A DNA stretch of 64,000 bases from Symbiodinium sp. CCMP2592 (GCA_905221615.1 CAJNDT010003235.1:690560-754559); one strand, 5' to 3'; shown: positions 1 to 11,721, numbered from the stretch's first letter. The notes: generated by a model from the letters alone, not told the origin. A program made the numbers and translations.

Positions 1-985
1 GCCTGCCGGCTTCTAACAGCGGGTCGGACACGCCCGCAACGCCGCCCCCTCATTGCCGCCCCGCCCCGCCCTCCCATGGCTCTGCGCCCCCCCCTTCCCC
101 TATAGCTCTTCGGACGCCCGCGACGCCCCCATTTTCGGTGCTGCCAGCAACAGTGGGTCCCCGAAACACCCAACCCCCCCTCCCCCGCCGCAAGGTTTGG
201 CTCTGCACCCCCCCCTGAGGCCCTGCACCCCCCCGTGTTGAGACTCTTGCTATGTTTCTTTATCTTTTTTGATCGAACCATCTTTCTATTCTATTGCTGC
301 TCCAGCACGACCACCCGGCATGCCGGACACGCCGGACACGCCCGCGACGCCGCCCTTTCGGCGCCCCCCCCCCCAAGGTTTGGCTCTGCACCCCCTCTGG
401 ACACGCCGGACGCTGCCCCCTCGTTGCCGCGCCCCCCCCCGCCAAGGTTTGGCTCTGCAACGCCGCCCTTTTTTGATTCTCTTCTATTGACACGCCGGAC
501 ACGCCGGACACGCCCGCGACGTCGCCCCCTCGTTGCCGCTTCCCCGCGCCCCAAGGTTTGGCTCTGCACCCCCTGCCGCTCGGGTTGAAAGTCTTGCTAT
601 GTTTCTATTTTTTTTCTCTATTTTTCGATTCTATTCTATTCTATTCGCTGCCCCAGCACAACCGCGACGCCGCCCTTTCCGTGCTACCACCTGCCACGCC
701 TGCCTACCCCGGCCTCTAACAGCGGGTCCCCGCACACGCCGCTGGGGTGAGGCTCTGTCCCTTTTCGGGGGCGTTCTAAATTTTTCTATTCTATTGCTGC
801 CCCAGCACGACCACCCGGCACGCCGGACACGCCCGCGACGCCGCCCTTTCGGTGCTACCACCTAGCAGGCCTGCCCACCCCCCGCTCCTAACAGCGGGTC
901 CCCGGGACACGCCGGACACGCCCGCGACGCCGCCCCCTCGTTGCCGGCCCCCCCCCGGACACGCCCGCGACGTGCAATCCAAGAC
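1..985. repeat. GC-rich C-tract tandem/dispersed short repeats
   Basis: This stretch is built from a few recurring modules: CAAGGTTTGGCTCTGC (four copies, near 190, 373, 443 and 551), CGGACACGCCCGCGACG blocks (near 331, 500, 828 and 911), and TCTATTCTATTGCTGC followed by a CCAGCACGACCACCCGGCA-type block (near 287 and 783). C-runs of 6-10 bases separate them. Several frames are open only because the DNA is C-rich; their translations are Pro/Arg/Ala repeats and I do not call them genes. Confidence 0.75.
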
Positions 986-2170
986 ACATTACAGATCGAG
1001 CAGCCACGGAGCCATCCCGAACTTCTCTGACACGCATCTCGCCAACGGAAGCCTCTTGCCGGCCTCGCTTGAGAAGCTCTGCCTACAAAACGATATCGTG
1101 GGTTACTCCTACGTCTCTGCTGCGGCCACATGCAGCCGGAACACTAGTCGAAAACGCAACATGAAGAGTCGCGCTGCCGCTGCGTTAAAGAACGCTCTGC
1201 TCAGCCGCCGCACACCTTCCAGTGGCCGCGCCGAGGCCTCCAGCGCCGCGCGCCGCTGCATCACCGCCGCACGCTGTGCCATGAGCACCGTCCGGGGGAT
1301 CTCGCTTCGCAGACGCCGTTCGGAGATGTCGCCTTCACGAAGGAAAAAAATGGGCCTGACGACGCCCGTGAACACAACCCCCAACCCCCAGCGCGCCTGG
1401 CATCATTGCTGCCAGCAGGAGCTGCCGCAGCTTGGCTAGACCCTTACATCGCCGCCGCGCGCGCTTCAACGCGCGCTCTGCGTTGCGCCGCGCATTGCTG
1501 CTTTTCGACATGCCGCCCCCGCGGCCGCTACAGAGCCGGAATGGCGGGCTGCAGGACTTGCGGTTTGGGGGTGCCCTCCTACTTCATGCCGCCTACCTGC
1601 GCCGGGCGCCTGGGAGCGGGGTCGGCGGCACCGGCGCAGCCCTTCAATCGGGCAGCGCTTCGCTGCCCTGTATGGACTGAGCTATGGCTCAGACGAATGG
1701 GCTTGTCTTGCGAAGCAAAAGCCATGACGGGTTGTGCCGCCGACCCGCCGCCGACCCAGCATCATCGGACCTTCGTTTCTCCATCGGGCCGCGCGGGCCC
1801 TCGCCCGGAGGCTTCTCGGAACACGCGCGCGTTTTGCAGCCATTCCCCACGGTATGGCGGGTTTCGGGGTCGCCGTGGACGACCCCAGGAGGCCAGCCGG
1901 CGAGCATCATGAGCCCTCGGGCGCCCGTAACCGGTCCTGTGGCCGGAGGCTATGTTTTTTAGTATGTTTTGTTAGTTTTTGAATTGGTTTGGGAAGCCTC
2001 AAAGGGGCGCGCATCATGAGCATCAGCGGGGTTCGGCGGAGGGCGAGTGCCGGCTGCCGACGAGGGCTGAGAGGGCAAGGGGAGGGGAAAACACAAGGGC
2101 GGGTGCGTGGCCCAGCTTCAGGCTTCTACCTGCGCTGCCCGCACCTGGGCGCAGCCCCTAGAATATATAA
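986..2170. other. GC-rich unique region, no defendable gene
   Basis: The repeats end and the sequence becomes non-repetitive and GC-rich. Overlapping open frames exist on both strands, for example a minus frame at 1109-1384 (91 residues, Arg/Ala-rich, contains REGDISERRLRSEIPRTV) and a plus frame at 1432-1962 interrupted by one TGA at 1678. None shows a family I recognise. An exon of an unknown gene is possible but unproven. Confidence 0.3.
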
Positions 2171-2986
2171 GTATAACCAGAGAAATATGTAGAAGGGGAA
2201 CAGCATTGCAAATTTTTTAAGTGGCACAAATCTAGAACGTCCTACACCCTCCAACAAAAACAAACTCAAGCATCATGCATAAGGGCTTGGGGTTTAAGGT
2301 CCGGGATGTTGCTGTAGAGTGAAAGTTTAGGGTGTGCATTCTGAAGCTTCAAGTCGGAGGCTGAGAGAAGACTGCAGAACTATACATGGCATATCCTTAA
2401 GTCCGAACCTGTGTGACCGCGCGTTCGTGCGCTGATTTTGGTTGTTCGGCGTGGGTCTGAGCCGCTTAACAGTCAAAAGGTCGTTTGTCCACATGTTCAT
2501 GGTCCCCTAAACCCTACTGTAAACCCTAAACCCCTAAACCCTAAAACCACAAACCCCGTGGTCCCAAGGCACTTGATTATACGCATGGGGAACTACCCTG
2601 AAGCTCCCAGGAAACTCAGCACCGGGGTGGATGAGCCAAGATATAATATCTGCAACAGCCAGGGCTGCTTTCGATTCAAGGACGTGCGGTTTAGGGGTGT
2701 AAAGGTTAGATGTAAGTTTTAAGCTTGAGATCCTCAGTCGCGTGGCGTAAAGTCAATCTTTAAAGTTGAATTTTCTACCGGCTCAGAGTCTACAGTCTAG
2801 AGTTTACTCAAACAACCCTGCATCCGAGATCCTAAGCTTGCTCTCCACACTCTCAGCCGGAGATTCTGAATTCAAACACAAGGCCTTACAAGGAACAGAA
2901 GACTTCAACATCGCGAAGCGAAGGTCCAGGAACCAAAGAACAAAGAAAGTGTGAGGGCCGTAGTTGTCCTTAGAGTACAGGGAACT
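2171..2986. other. Start of telomere-like repeat compartment
   Basis: AT content rises sharply here and the first CCCTAAA-like runs appear (2508-2550). Apart from these degenerate runs I see nothing coding; the longest open frames are short and unremarkable. Confidence 0.5.
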
Positions 2987-3071
2987 CCAGAAAGTTGGAA
3001 TATGGTTTCATGGTAGGATACCCTATAATTTACCATAGAAGGGTTAGGATAATCATATTCCAACTTTCTGG
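2987..3071. mobile_element. MITE-like palindrome, family A copy 1
   Basis: Terminal inverted repeats CCAGAAAGTTGGAATATG and its complement bound an 85-bp element with no coding capacity. A second copy with the same ends and a similar centre (CCCTATAATTTACC) lies 330 bp downstream, which supports a mobile non-autonomous element rather than a chance hairpin. Confidence 0.7.
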
Positions 3072-3136
3072 CTTCTACCTTAGGGTTTTGGGGTACAACA
3101 TGATTACTATCTGACAAATAATCTTGATACTTGTTC

Positions 3137-3237
3137 GGGTAGTTGTCAAAAGTATGGCCCCTTTTCGGGTACCCTAAATATTAGGTGCCGCATCATAATG
3201 GGGACCCAAAACGGGACCATAATTCTGACAACCACCC
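3137..3237. mobile_element. MITE-like palindrome, family I copy 1
   Basis: The ends GGGTAGTTGTCA and TGACAACCACCC are inverted; the centre holds GGCCCCTTTTCGGG opposite ACCCAAAACGGGACC. A related right half (CTTGACAACTACCC) recurs at about 15710-15789. About 100 bp, non-coding. Confidence 0.55.
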
Positions 3238-3340
3238 CTCAACCCTACACTACTCCTAAACCCTGATCTACCCCTATAAACCCTAAACCCTTAGCACTGA
3301 ACCCCTAAACCCTAAACCCTGAACCCTAAACCACCCAGTC
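3238..3340 (-). repeat. Degenerate interstitial telomere-like repeat (CCCTAAA)
   Basis: Irregular runs of CCCTAAACCC and CCTAAACCCTGAACCC, the plant/alveolate-type telomere unit with frequent substitutions and extra C residues. Not a chromosome end, because unique sequence continues on both sides. Confidence 0.75.
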
Positions 3341-3397
3341 AGGCTTCCGTGGAACCCCTCGCTGAAACGACCCTGGCTCTCGGGTTTAAAGGGAACT

Positions 3398-3484
3398 CCA
3401 GAAAGTTGGAATATGGATTAATGGTAGGATCCCCTATAATTTACCTTAAAGGGGTTACGATAATGATATTCCAACTTTTTCTGG
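3398..3484. mobile_element. MITE-like palindrome, family A copy 2
   Basis: Same terminal inverted repeats as the element at 2987 (CCAGAAAGTTGGAATATG / ATATTCCAACTTTTTCTGG) with a diverged centre. Both copies are preceded by GGAACT and followed by CTTCTAC, so the flanking bases may belong to the element. Confidence 0.7.
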
Positions 3485-4044
3485 CTTCTACTGTATCGGC
3501 TGAGGCACGCAGTACTCGGGGTTGTCGTGGAGACAGCACCTCAACCCGACTTCTAGCTTGCGGCTTAGGCTTCAGAGCTCCATGAAGGCTGTATGTGGTT
3601 TTGTCAGTACTTCTTTGCTTACTTGCTGAGTTCACAAGCCCCCAAAACTGTACACTTTCAGTCAGTTTTATAGTGGGCAATATTATCCCAAGAAGTGTGA
3701 AGTGTATCCACTCAGCTACTAAGTTTAGGCTTTGAAGGTTTGTTTGTGACCAGAAGCTCGCTCTGTATGTTGTGACTATAACTTCCCAAGGTTCTGTCGA
3801 ATACGGCCACGGACACTTAGATTCTACGGGGTTCTGTGTATGTGCCTTCATATCTACATGTATATATGCATCTAATTGTTCATTTACTTGCTAGTTTATT
3901 CATTTATGTTTTTTATTTTACCTCGATGATGCAAATGAAACCTCCGGATCCCATGCCAGCGCCTTTGCACCAAGAAATTTCAACCTTGAACCGACACCAA
4001 ATCAGCTTCTAGAGGCCCTTTGACAATGGTTTTCGGCTCTCGGG
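3485..4044. other. No feature recognised
   Basis: AT-rich sequence without a repeat or convincing coding potential. A 136-residue minus open frame (3441-3851) overlaps MITE A2 at its end and resembles no family I know; I regard it as chance. Confidence 0.4.
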
Positions 4045-4192
4045 CCTTTTAGGGTTCAGGGTTTAGGGGTTTAGGAGTTAGGGTTAAGGGTTAAGGGTTT
4101 AAGGGTTTAGGGTTTAGGGGTTTAGGGGTTAGGGTTCAGGGTTTAGGGGTTTAGGGTTTAGGGGTTAGGGTTTAGGGTTTAGGGGTTAGGGC
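4045..4192 (+). repeat. Interstitial telomere-like repeat (TTTAGGG)
   Basis: About 20 consecutive units of TTTAGGG or GTTTAGGGG with scattered changes. Orientation is opposite to the run at 3238-3340. Confidence 0.85.
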
Positions 4193-5040
4193 CTCCTCTG
4201 GGGGACGACTTGGGGTTGAAACTCGTATTACGAAGCTGTGACCCTGCCCTGGGCCTCAGAGACCTGGGCGTTTAAGTCACCAGGTAGGAAAGAGTATAAA
4301 CTTGTATTTCATAATGGTCCCTTTAAGAAAGAGGCATTAAAGTATGGTACTCCAAAGGCCCAGATTCTGATCTAAGGAGTCTATTCCGCACAGGAATTTA
4401 AAGGGCAGTGGATGCATGATTCAGGGCTTGGGGATTCTTTGTGATTTTGGGGTTTGGGGTGTTGGGGTTCAGCGTAAAGAATCAGACCGTTGGTTGACAA
4501 GTGCAAAACTCTTGCAAGCGTGTAGGGTTTAGGGTTTAGGGTTTAGGTTTTAGGGGCTCCTCAACCAACTAAGCCTTAAGCTTTGAAAAAAATTGAACCC
4601 TAACGCAGCTATGGTAGAAGCATGGACAGTTGCGAATATTATTCGTTGCGGCTCCGTGATATGAGCGTATTTTGCAGGCCCCAAAACCCCAAGGCTTCTG
4701 TATTGGATTTACGAAGCCTCAAGAACCCCTAAACCCACAAATCCTCAATCTGAGGCCCCAGAACCCAAAATCCCCCCCAATTCGAGAATGAAGCAACCGA
4801 GTATCTAGGGAAAGGTAGCTCTTAAACCGAAACTGCACAAAACAACCCCAAACATATAACTTTCACGCAGTGGTGGGCCTAAACCCTGAACCCCTAAACC
4901 CCTAAACCCCTAAACCCCTGGAACCCTAAACCCTAAACCCGAAGCCTTCAGCCCGAAGCCCCGACCAGAAGCCCAAACCAAAAGCTGAGGCCGCCGCCAC
5001 GTCCGCTTGCTGTGAGACCAGCTCACCCTTGGAAAGGGAG
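4193..5040. other. Degenerate telomere-like filler
   Basis: Short TTTAGGG runs (4525-4550) and CCCTAAA runs (4881-4940) are embedded in unique AT-rich DNA. No coding signal seen. Confidence 0.5.
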
Positions 5041-5043
5041 TAA

Positions 5044-5153
5044 AGGGTTTAGGGCTTAGGGGTTTAGGGGGTTTAAGGTTTAGGGGTTTAGGGGTTCAGG
5101 GTTTAGGGTTTAGGGGTTTAGGGTTTAGGGGTTTAGGGTTTAGGGTATAGGGT
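5044..5153 (+). repeat. Interstitial telomere-like repeat (TTTAGGG)
   Basis: About 14 TTTAGGG/TTTAGGGG units in a row, opposite in orientation to the CCCTAAA run 100 bp to the left. Confidence 0.85.
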
Positions 5154-5635
5154 CGGAGTCCGAACAGCTGGAATAGGGTTGCCATTACAGCGACAAGGAA
5201 CGGTAAAGGGTCCAATACAGGGGCCTTGGTGTTGGGGTATTCCGACCTCTACAGTAACCCGGCAAGTGCTGGAGTGTAGGGGTTCCAGGCTTTTTTGGGC
5301 TCCGGGTAAACGCTAAACCATGCGGGTAGAGGCGAGGCTTGGGCTTTTAGTGTTTCTGGGCTTGAGGGTTTAGGATTTAGGGTTTCTGGGCTTGAGGGTT
5401 GTGTAGGATTTTACCGGGGGTCGGAGTTGGCAAAAGGGTTTAAGATATCTCGAAACCCTGGCACGTAACAGCATCCACCATCTCGAAAACCGGTGAAGTA
5501 AGGAACGCTTGATGCTTCATCAAGACTCCACATCGAAAAAATAAACACAAAGCCCCACAACCGTACACAGCCCCTTATAAATCCGTACGTTTAATACAGA
5601 CTTCGAAAGACAAGCGTTGATCGATCTGTGTATCT

Positions 5636-5732
5636 ATGCTGGATGTGTGCATGCATGCACATACATACATACATGCATACATACATGCATGCATAGATAC
5701 ATAAATACATGTGTGTATGCATGTATCTATAC
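5636..5732. repeat. CATA/TGCA tetranucleotide microsatellite
   Basis: Interrupted ATACATACATACATGC units. The overlapping open frame encodes only Cys/His/Thr repeats and is an artefact. Confidence 0.8.
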
Positions 5733-6211
5733 AACCACGACTTGCTTCATGAAGATACGTGGGAACCGCGCTTCCAGTGGTTCTTTCCGGCGTCGCAGTC
5801 GTAGCGAAGCTCCGGCGCTTCTTCCTTGGGTTTAGATTTTAGAGGAGCTTAGGGGGTTTAGGGGGAATTGGGGATTTTCGGGATTTCGGGAGTAGGATTT
5901 CAAGTTTACGGAGTAATATGGTGAAATATTCGCTGCCAGAACAAGTAGATATGGGGCTTGGGGTATATGATGCTGTAACTATGCAAGGAGATTGTACAAT
6001 TTTAGGACTTCAGGTTAGCACTTACATTGCTTAGGGCTTGCAGGGCTTGGTGGCGGGGACCTGACCCTGCAACCCAACCCGAGATTATATCCGAAAGGCT
6101 ACAGTCCTCGCATCAAAACCCCAAAGCTCCTCATGAATCCTAGACCTTAAAACCTAAACCACACAAGTCGCTTTCATCTTCTTGCATAACGTGTGTAGAT
6201 CAAACGTGTAC

Positions 6212-6213
6212 AG

Positions 6214-6253
<40 letters not shown>

Positions 6254-6256
6254 ATA
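6212..6256. repeat. AT dinucleotide microsatellite
   Basis: (AT)n run with a few TT interruptions. Confidence 0.9.
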
Positions 6257-6429
6257 CATGTACGTTTATGCGCATCTACAGAGCATGGTGTTTCTGGCAA
6301 CGCAAATACATCCCATCTAAATGCTCATTGCTGCAGGTCTATGTTCTTATACATCGCACGTATGTAGATGCATAGGTACATACGTACACACTTACATGCG
6401 TAGCTGCATTGCGGGTCGCGGCGTGGCCT

Positions 6430-6530
6430 GTCTGAGCCTAGCATAGCACAGCATGCCATGGCATGCCATAGCATAGCATGGCATACCCCAGCCCAGCATG
6501 GCCTAGCATACCATACCAGAACAGACCATG
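6430..6530. repeat. GCATAGCATGGC pentanucleotide-like repeat
   Basis: Irregular units AGCATAGC, GCATGCCATG and CCAGCATGGC form about 100 bp of simple sequence rich in self-complementary CATG. Confidence 0.7.
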
Positions 6531-6678
6531 GGAGCTTCGGAAATCCTAGGCATCTTCCTGCAAATCAAGCGAAGCCACGCAGAAGTGCGTGCTGTCGTGA
6601 TGGCAGCACCTGAAGGCCGTCCAACGTTTCGGATGGAACCCTTGCTTAAGGCTTAACTTCTTGGAACTACGACGGCGA

Positions 6679-6770
6679 TGTTTCTCTTCATGAGTATTTT
6701 GACCTGTCTCCTATGTAACATTTTTTACTACGATATTGCTCTTCATGAGTATTTTGACCTGTCTCCTAGG
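6679..6770 (+). repeat. Two-copy direct repeat
   Basis: The segment CTCTTCATGAGTATTTTGAC followed by CTGTCTCCTA occurs twice, about 54 bp apart. It is a simple tandem duplication. Confidence 0.8.
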
Positions 6771-7269
6771 AAGGTGGCGTGGCTTGCCACGCGCTATATC
6801 CTGCAGCCGGCTTTTGGTTCTTCTACGCCCGGAGGCCTTTTTTGGGATTCCTTGACGGCTTCAATATAGGGGCTTTAATTAACAAGAATAAGGCGTGGGG
6901 GTATATTATACTACAATATAATAAGGACCCCCTTAAAAATCGTATTGGTAGTGAGTCAAGCCCCTACATTAGGGTCCTTCAAAGGCTCGTTTGAGACTTC
7001 CTTTCAGGCTCTGTTTCACAGTTTCTTAATGATTGGGCGGCTTGGGCGTCATTCTCGCGATGGTGGGTGCTCCAATTCTTATTGTAGCAATGCAACACTA
7101 GATACGACCATGAACCCTAAAACCCCTACACCCGAAACCGAGGCGACGGCGCCAGAAACCGGAAACTCCGAAACCCTTTAACCAAGAAATCTGCCCTCAT
7201 TTGTGAACCCTAAACCCAAAGCCCGAAAACCCTCACAGGAAACCTGAAAAAGACTCCGAAGGGTTTTGG

Positions 7270-7372
7270 AGCCTTTCGGAAACCTAAACCCTAAATCTCT
7301 AAACCCCTAAACCCTAAACCCTAAAACCCCTAAACCCTAAACCCTAAAAACCCCTAAACCCTAAAAAAAGGG
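7270..7372 (-). repeat. Interstitial telomere-like repeat (CCCTAAA)
   Basis: About 12 CCCTAAA units with extra A or C, ending in a short A-run. Confidence 0.85.
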
Positions 7373-7435
7373 GGCGAAAGAGATCTGAGGGCTGGACCAC
7401 ACCTTCTTGTCGTCGGACCACCCGAGCCTTAGCTT

Positions 7436-7660
7436 GGGTTAGTAGGGAATAGGGCGCATAGGGCTCCTTTAAAGAGATCTTTACCTTTGGTTAGTAGGGA
7501 ATGGAGGAATGGGGTACCATTATAGCTACTATTGCTACCATTCTTCCATTCCCTACCTAACCAAAGGTAAGTTATAGGATTATTAAGGCCCCTCTATTAT
7601 GGTATCCTTATATAGAACCCTTATAGTAACCCTTATAGTTCCCTACTAACCAAAGGTAAG
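7436..7660. mobile_element. Possible outer family B MITE carrying a second B copy
   Basis: GGTTAGTAGGGAAT at 7436 and its complement ATTCCCTACTAACC-like GTTCCCTACTAACCAAAGG at about 7638 bracket the complete B element at 7491-7570. This suggests one family B copy landed inside another, although the outer pair is less perfect. Confidence 0.4.
7491..7570. mobile_element. MITE-like palindrome, family B copy 1
   Basis: An 80-bp near-perfect palindrome with arms of about 33 bp starting TTACCTTTGGTTAG and ending CTAACCAAAGGTAA. The same ends bound the interrupted copy at 14130-14321. Confidence 0.8.
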
Positions 7661-7789
7661 GAGCCTGAAACACTCAGAGGCTTCCTGGGTTTAGTTTAGG
7701 ACGTAGGACTTAGGAACCAGGAGCCGCTTCCTAAAATCGCGGAGCCTCTGCGGCAAGGACCCACTTTCTTGGGGTCTATCTTCGAAGCT

Positions 7790-7883
7790 GCCCCCACCCT
7801 GTAATAGTGACCATAAGGATTATATTAGGGCCCTATTATATTCCTGTTATGTTCCTATTATACCACTATTACAGGGTGGGGGC
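7790..7883. mobile_element. MITE-like palindrome, family H
   Basis: Perfect 20-bp terminal inverted repeats GCCCCCACCCTGTAATAGTG / CACTATTACAGGGTGGGGGC flank an AT-rich centre. Only one copy in the window. Confidence 0.65.
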
Positions 7884-8850
7884 CCCTCCTAAGGTCTATC
7901 TTTCAGGTCTTGGGGCCACTCATTTTCGGACACTTCTTCGTTCGAACTTTCGGCCCAAAAAATTCCCCTACACCAAATCAAACCTTGACCCAAAACCCCA
8001 AACCCAAAACCCCAACTGCTTGGCTTCTCATACAAGACTATGACTTGAACCTCCACTGGACGGACCGAGGGATCTATATAATCAGGATAACATATAGTAG
8101 CCTCGTCACCATCGGAACATCTTCGACGGGGTACATACTCTACACCACAAACATCGTTAACCCCGCAAAACACCGTTGAGTAAAAACCCCTAAGAAGTCA
8201 CCGCTAGACAGAAAGCAAAATCCTCAACCCCCACAAAAACCTAAAACGCCTGAATCCTGAACTCTGTAACCCGAAAACTCCGGCCCGCCCCCCTCCAAAA
8301 AAAAATAACAAAATAATAACAATAATGAAAACTAAACTTTGTACTCTACAGCCTAAATCTTCAAACCTAAAGCAAAGTTCCCGCCCACTGTGCCTCCAAT
8401 TGTGGAGGCCCATGCTGCAGTCGTACATGCCACTGGTGGAGTAGACCTAAACGGCTCCCATGCTTTGGGGCTTTTGGGGTTTAGGGTTGACGGTTTAGCG
8501 TTCAGGAGTTTAGGGTTTGGGGTTTCGGTTTCAATGCTTTTACAGTTTAGAGGGGTTCACGGGGTTCAACAAGTCTCCACATGGTTGCTGTAACGGTTCG
8601 GGTTCTACCAGGTTCAGGCTCCAAGGTCTAGGGTTCAGGATTTTGGGCTTTGTCGCTTTGGGGCTCATTTGGGTGTATGAAAGGGCTTCGAACAGCATAT
8701 CAGGTCACGATTGAGCGACCATTCCAGTGCAGATGGTGTTGTGCCAAGCTCCAACTTCATAAGCATGTTGCAGTGCACGAAGCTCGCCAACACGGATCGT
8801 TTATCCAGACATTATGACATCGTGCCTATGATGTCTGGTGCCTGGCCGAT
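7884..8850. other. No gene recognised
   Basis: Unique DNA with isolated TTTAGGG words (8475-8530). Open frames up to about 94 codons exist on both strands without recognisable motifs. Confidence 0.4.
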
Positions 8851-9222
8851 ATGGTGCCGTTGGACAGGCGCAGTATGGTGCAACAGCACCTGCACAGAAA
8901 GCTGGCCTGCTTGCACCGTTGCGCCCGTGTAGTCCCTCCACTGGACTTGCCGAGCATCCGTGAAGCCGAGTCTGCGGACCACCTCCGTGCCAGCCTGGCA
9001 ATCCTAACTCCTTTTGCAGCCGCCCCTGCATTGGCTGCGGTTAGCCCCAGGTTGCCCACGTACACGCGAGCAACCTCAGCCCTTGACGAGAACGAGTTGA
9101 CTGCAGAGCGCAGGCATCGACTTTACCCGCCTTCCGCTGCAATCGACACGTGGATCGAGGACTCGTGTCAAGGGCACACGCCAGAGGGGCGCCCCGTGCC
9201 GGCGCGGTTGGTTGCTCTCTGA
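8851..9222 (+). CDS. Unrecognised ORF of 123 residues, doubtful
   Basis: An ATG-to-TGA frame with ordinary amino-acid composition (no low complexity), for example PPLDLPSIREAESADHLRAS and DENELTAERRHRLYPPSAA. It lies in a GC-rich island inside the AT-rich compartment, and minus frames overlap it. I recognise no domain. It may be an exon or a fragment of a decayed transposon. Confidence 0.25.
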   Translation: MVPLDRRSMVQQHLHRKLACLHRCARVVPPLDLPSIREAESADHLRASLAILTPFAAAPALAAVSPRLPTYTRATSALDENELTAERRHRLYPPSAAIDTWIEDSCQGHTPEGRPVPARLVAL

Positions 9223-9515
9223 GGCGCCCGAGTTGGGGCTCTACGGTCCGAAGGAGAACCAGACAACGTAAGGGCCTTGGACTATGGTTTTTGTGCATTG
9301 TCTAGTAAACCTATCTAGGTCTTCAGACCCCAAAGCAAAAAGCACCTCGAAGTCTCTGCCCAGTATCCCCTTGATACTCAATACTAAGAGTACCCTTTCT
9401 TCCATTCATGTGGAACCAAACCCTGCAGAGCCCTAAACCCTTCAAAACCCGTAAAAGCCGCATTATCAGACCTCTTCAGAGACCGAGAAACCTCGAAAAA
9501 GCACTAAACCCCAAA

Positions 9516-9640
9516 CCCTCAACCCTCAACTTCAAACCCTAAACCCTAAACTAAACCTTTCCTAAACCCTAAACCCTAAACCCTCAACCTTAAACCCTAA
9601 ACCCTAAACCTTACCTAACCCTAAACCCTAAAGACCTCAC
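9516..9640 (-). repeat. Interstitial telomere-like repeat (CCCTAAA)
   Basis: About 15 CCCTAAA/CCCTCAA units. It faces an opposite-orientation block at 9706-9925, forming a loose head-to-head pair separated by about 65 bp. Confidence 0.85.
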
Positions 9641-9705
9641 CATCCGAGTCCCTGGCAGTCCCGCCGACATGATGGACCTTGGCTCTTCTTTCACTTCTAA
9701 ATTAA

Positions 9706-9925
9706 GGGTTTAGGGTTCACGGTTTAGGGTTTAGGGTTCAGGGTTGAGGGTTCACTTCTGAAGCCAAAGTTTAGGGTTAAGGGTTTACTTCTGAAGCCAA
9801 AATTTAGAAACAGGTTTTTATGGGATTAAGGTTAGGGTTTAAGGTTTAGGGTTGAGGGTTCTGAATAAGGGTTTAGGGTTATGGGTTGTTCGTTCAAGGT
9901 TTGGGGTTTAGGGTTCAGGGTTCAG
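9706..9925 (+). repeat. Degenerate TTTAGGG block
   Basis: TTTAGGG and TTCAGGG units interspersed with a repeated ACTTCTGAAGCCAAA segment (9755 and 9788). Confidence 0.75.
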
Positions 9926-9929
9926 CGGT

Positions 9930-10970
9930 TTTTTCAGGATTCCGAAAGGTGCTTTGCAGGGTTTGACGTTTAGGGCCCGTGGGGCTCAGGGGTTCCGTGT
10001 GCTTGGGAAAGCCCCAAGATGTAAGCATCAGGGGCCCCATGATTGCAGCCAGGGTGTGCCGATTCATATTATGAGATAACAGCCCAGCTACGATGTGGTG
10101 CACGACGTGATGGCTGCCCGTGGGGACGTAGTCGCTGAGGTGCGCCCATGAAGGAATCTCCTGCGTACTCGCAAAACCGTTCCGAGGACGCCCTAAAGCC
10201 ACGTCCCTAAATCAGCTACTCGTGCGTACCATAACGGGCACTACAAACAGTACTATGTAAACCCTAAACCGAAACCCGAAACCGCCGTAGATTTGGGGAC
10301 CTTAGCTGAAAATAGGGTTTTGGAGTATCCTGTACCGTTCTTGTATTGGGAACCCTAAAAAGTACTTTTGCAAAGGTTTGACAGGCATCAATACTATCTT
10401 GTAAATCCCCCGTGCAATCTCTGTACTATCCTATAAATCCCCCTGATAGTCTCTATACTCCAGTGATCCCCCGTACTGCGCCTCAGACGGCCCGCCGACT
10501 ATGCAATACATTACGACCGGGTTTGTAACGTGTTGGACCAGCCTCCGGGTATGCGTCAAGTAGCGGAGAATCCACCATACATATATGCGTGTACGGGACT
10601 GCCCTCCCCCTCAGAATGTCTCTCCCGTTCTTGCTGCAGCTGCTAGCACAAGTTCAGGACTGCCACCTGTTTTTTCCCCACTCGGCTGCGTATATTGTAT
10701 GGAAGCAACTTGACCGCTCCGTTAATTAGGGATCACCGAAGGCTGTAATGCATTGGTATATTTTCGCTTTAAGGATTGAGAGGCTTATGCTCCCATCTAT
10801 GAGGCTTTCGAATTCGGATTTCTGTGGACCTGCACTGCTTGGGAAGTCGGTTTTGGTAGGCAGAATCCTTGTCCATTCGGAATGTATTGGACCAGTGGGC
10901 TACCTATAGATCCCCCTTAGAGTCTCGGGCTCGGGGTTTGTAGCTCGATCTTTGGACCCAGGTCAGAGGA
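9930..10970. other. No feature recognised
   Basis: Unique sequence without tandem structure. The minus frame at 9915-10202 (95 residues) is not recognisable. I see nothing else here. Confidence 0.4.
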
Positions 10971-11075
10971 GAGGGTTTAGGGGTGTTTAGGGTTTAGGGT
11001 TTCGGGGTTAAGGTTTAGGGGTTTCGGGTTTAGGGTTTAAGGCTTAAGGGTTCAAGCTTTAGGGTTTTATAGAAA
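10970..11075 (+). repeat. Degenerate TTTAGGG block
   Basis: About ten imperfect TTTAGGG units with TTTCGGG variants. Confidence 0.75.
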
Positions 11076-11099
11076 TTGTTGAAGGTTTGTGTGCCAAAA

Positions 11100-11275
11100 A
11101 GGTTTGTTGATGGGCCGGGCTCGGTTGGGCTGGGACTGAGCTGCGGGGGCCGGGGGTGGGGTGGGTAGGGGCCGGGAGTTCTGTGACTAGAACCTTCTTT
11201 CGAATTGGGGGTTAGGAGGCGATGTGAGGGGCCGCCGCTCGGGGGCCGGAACGCGAGTTTTGCGACTGGTCGTTT
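11100..11275. repeat. G-rich diverged minisatellite, left copy
   Basis: Contains GGGAGTTCTGTGACTAGAACC and a shorter GCGAGTTTTGCGACTGGTC unit, the same family as the array at 12640-12835. The two copies are about 1.5 kb apart. Confidence 0.6.
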
Positions 11276-11721
11276 TGAACCCTAAACCCTAAACCCTTTC
11301 GGCTTATGCTTCGGTACTGGGTCCATGACACTCACAAGACACAAGTCATAGCTCAAGGCATGTTGGACATGTTTATAAACGGTACGCCATGTGGTTCTCT
11401 TGGCTTCATGCAGTTCTGGTCTGCCCAGACAGCACTCCCATTCTAAAAGGTTTCAAGGAGCCAATCTTGGTATTGACCTGAGATTCCAAAGCAGCCCGTT
11501 CTTGCTATGGCTCTTGCTGGGCTGCTGGAAGTGCCGTGAACCTCAGACCCTTAAAGCCTTAATTCTGAACTTGAAGACGGAAAAGCTTCGCACGGCTCGG
11601 CCTTTTTTCACAAACCGAAAACGCGGTTGTGGGTGCCCCAGAACTTGTCGTCTGGACTGTGCCAGTCGCACTTTGGCACCTCGACACGTGGGTCGACCTC
11701 CGCGGTAGTGCCAGACTTCCA

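Noticed and set aside
1-985. Several 60-117 codon ORFs in C-rich repeats
   Set aside because: They overlap on both strands, consist of Pro/Arg/Ala repeats, and follow the tandem units.
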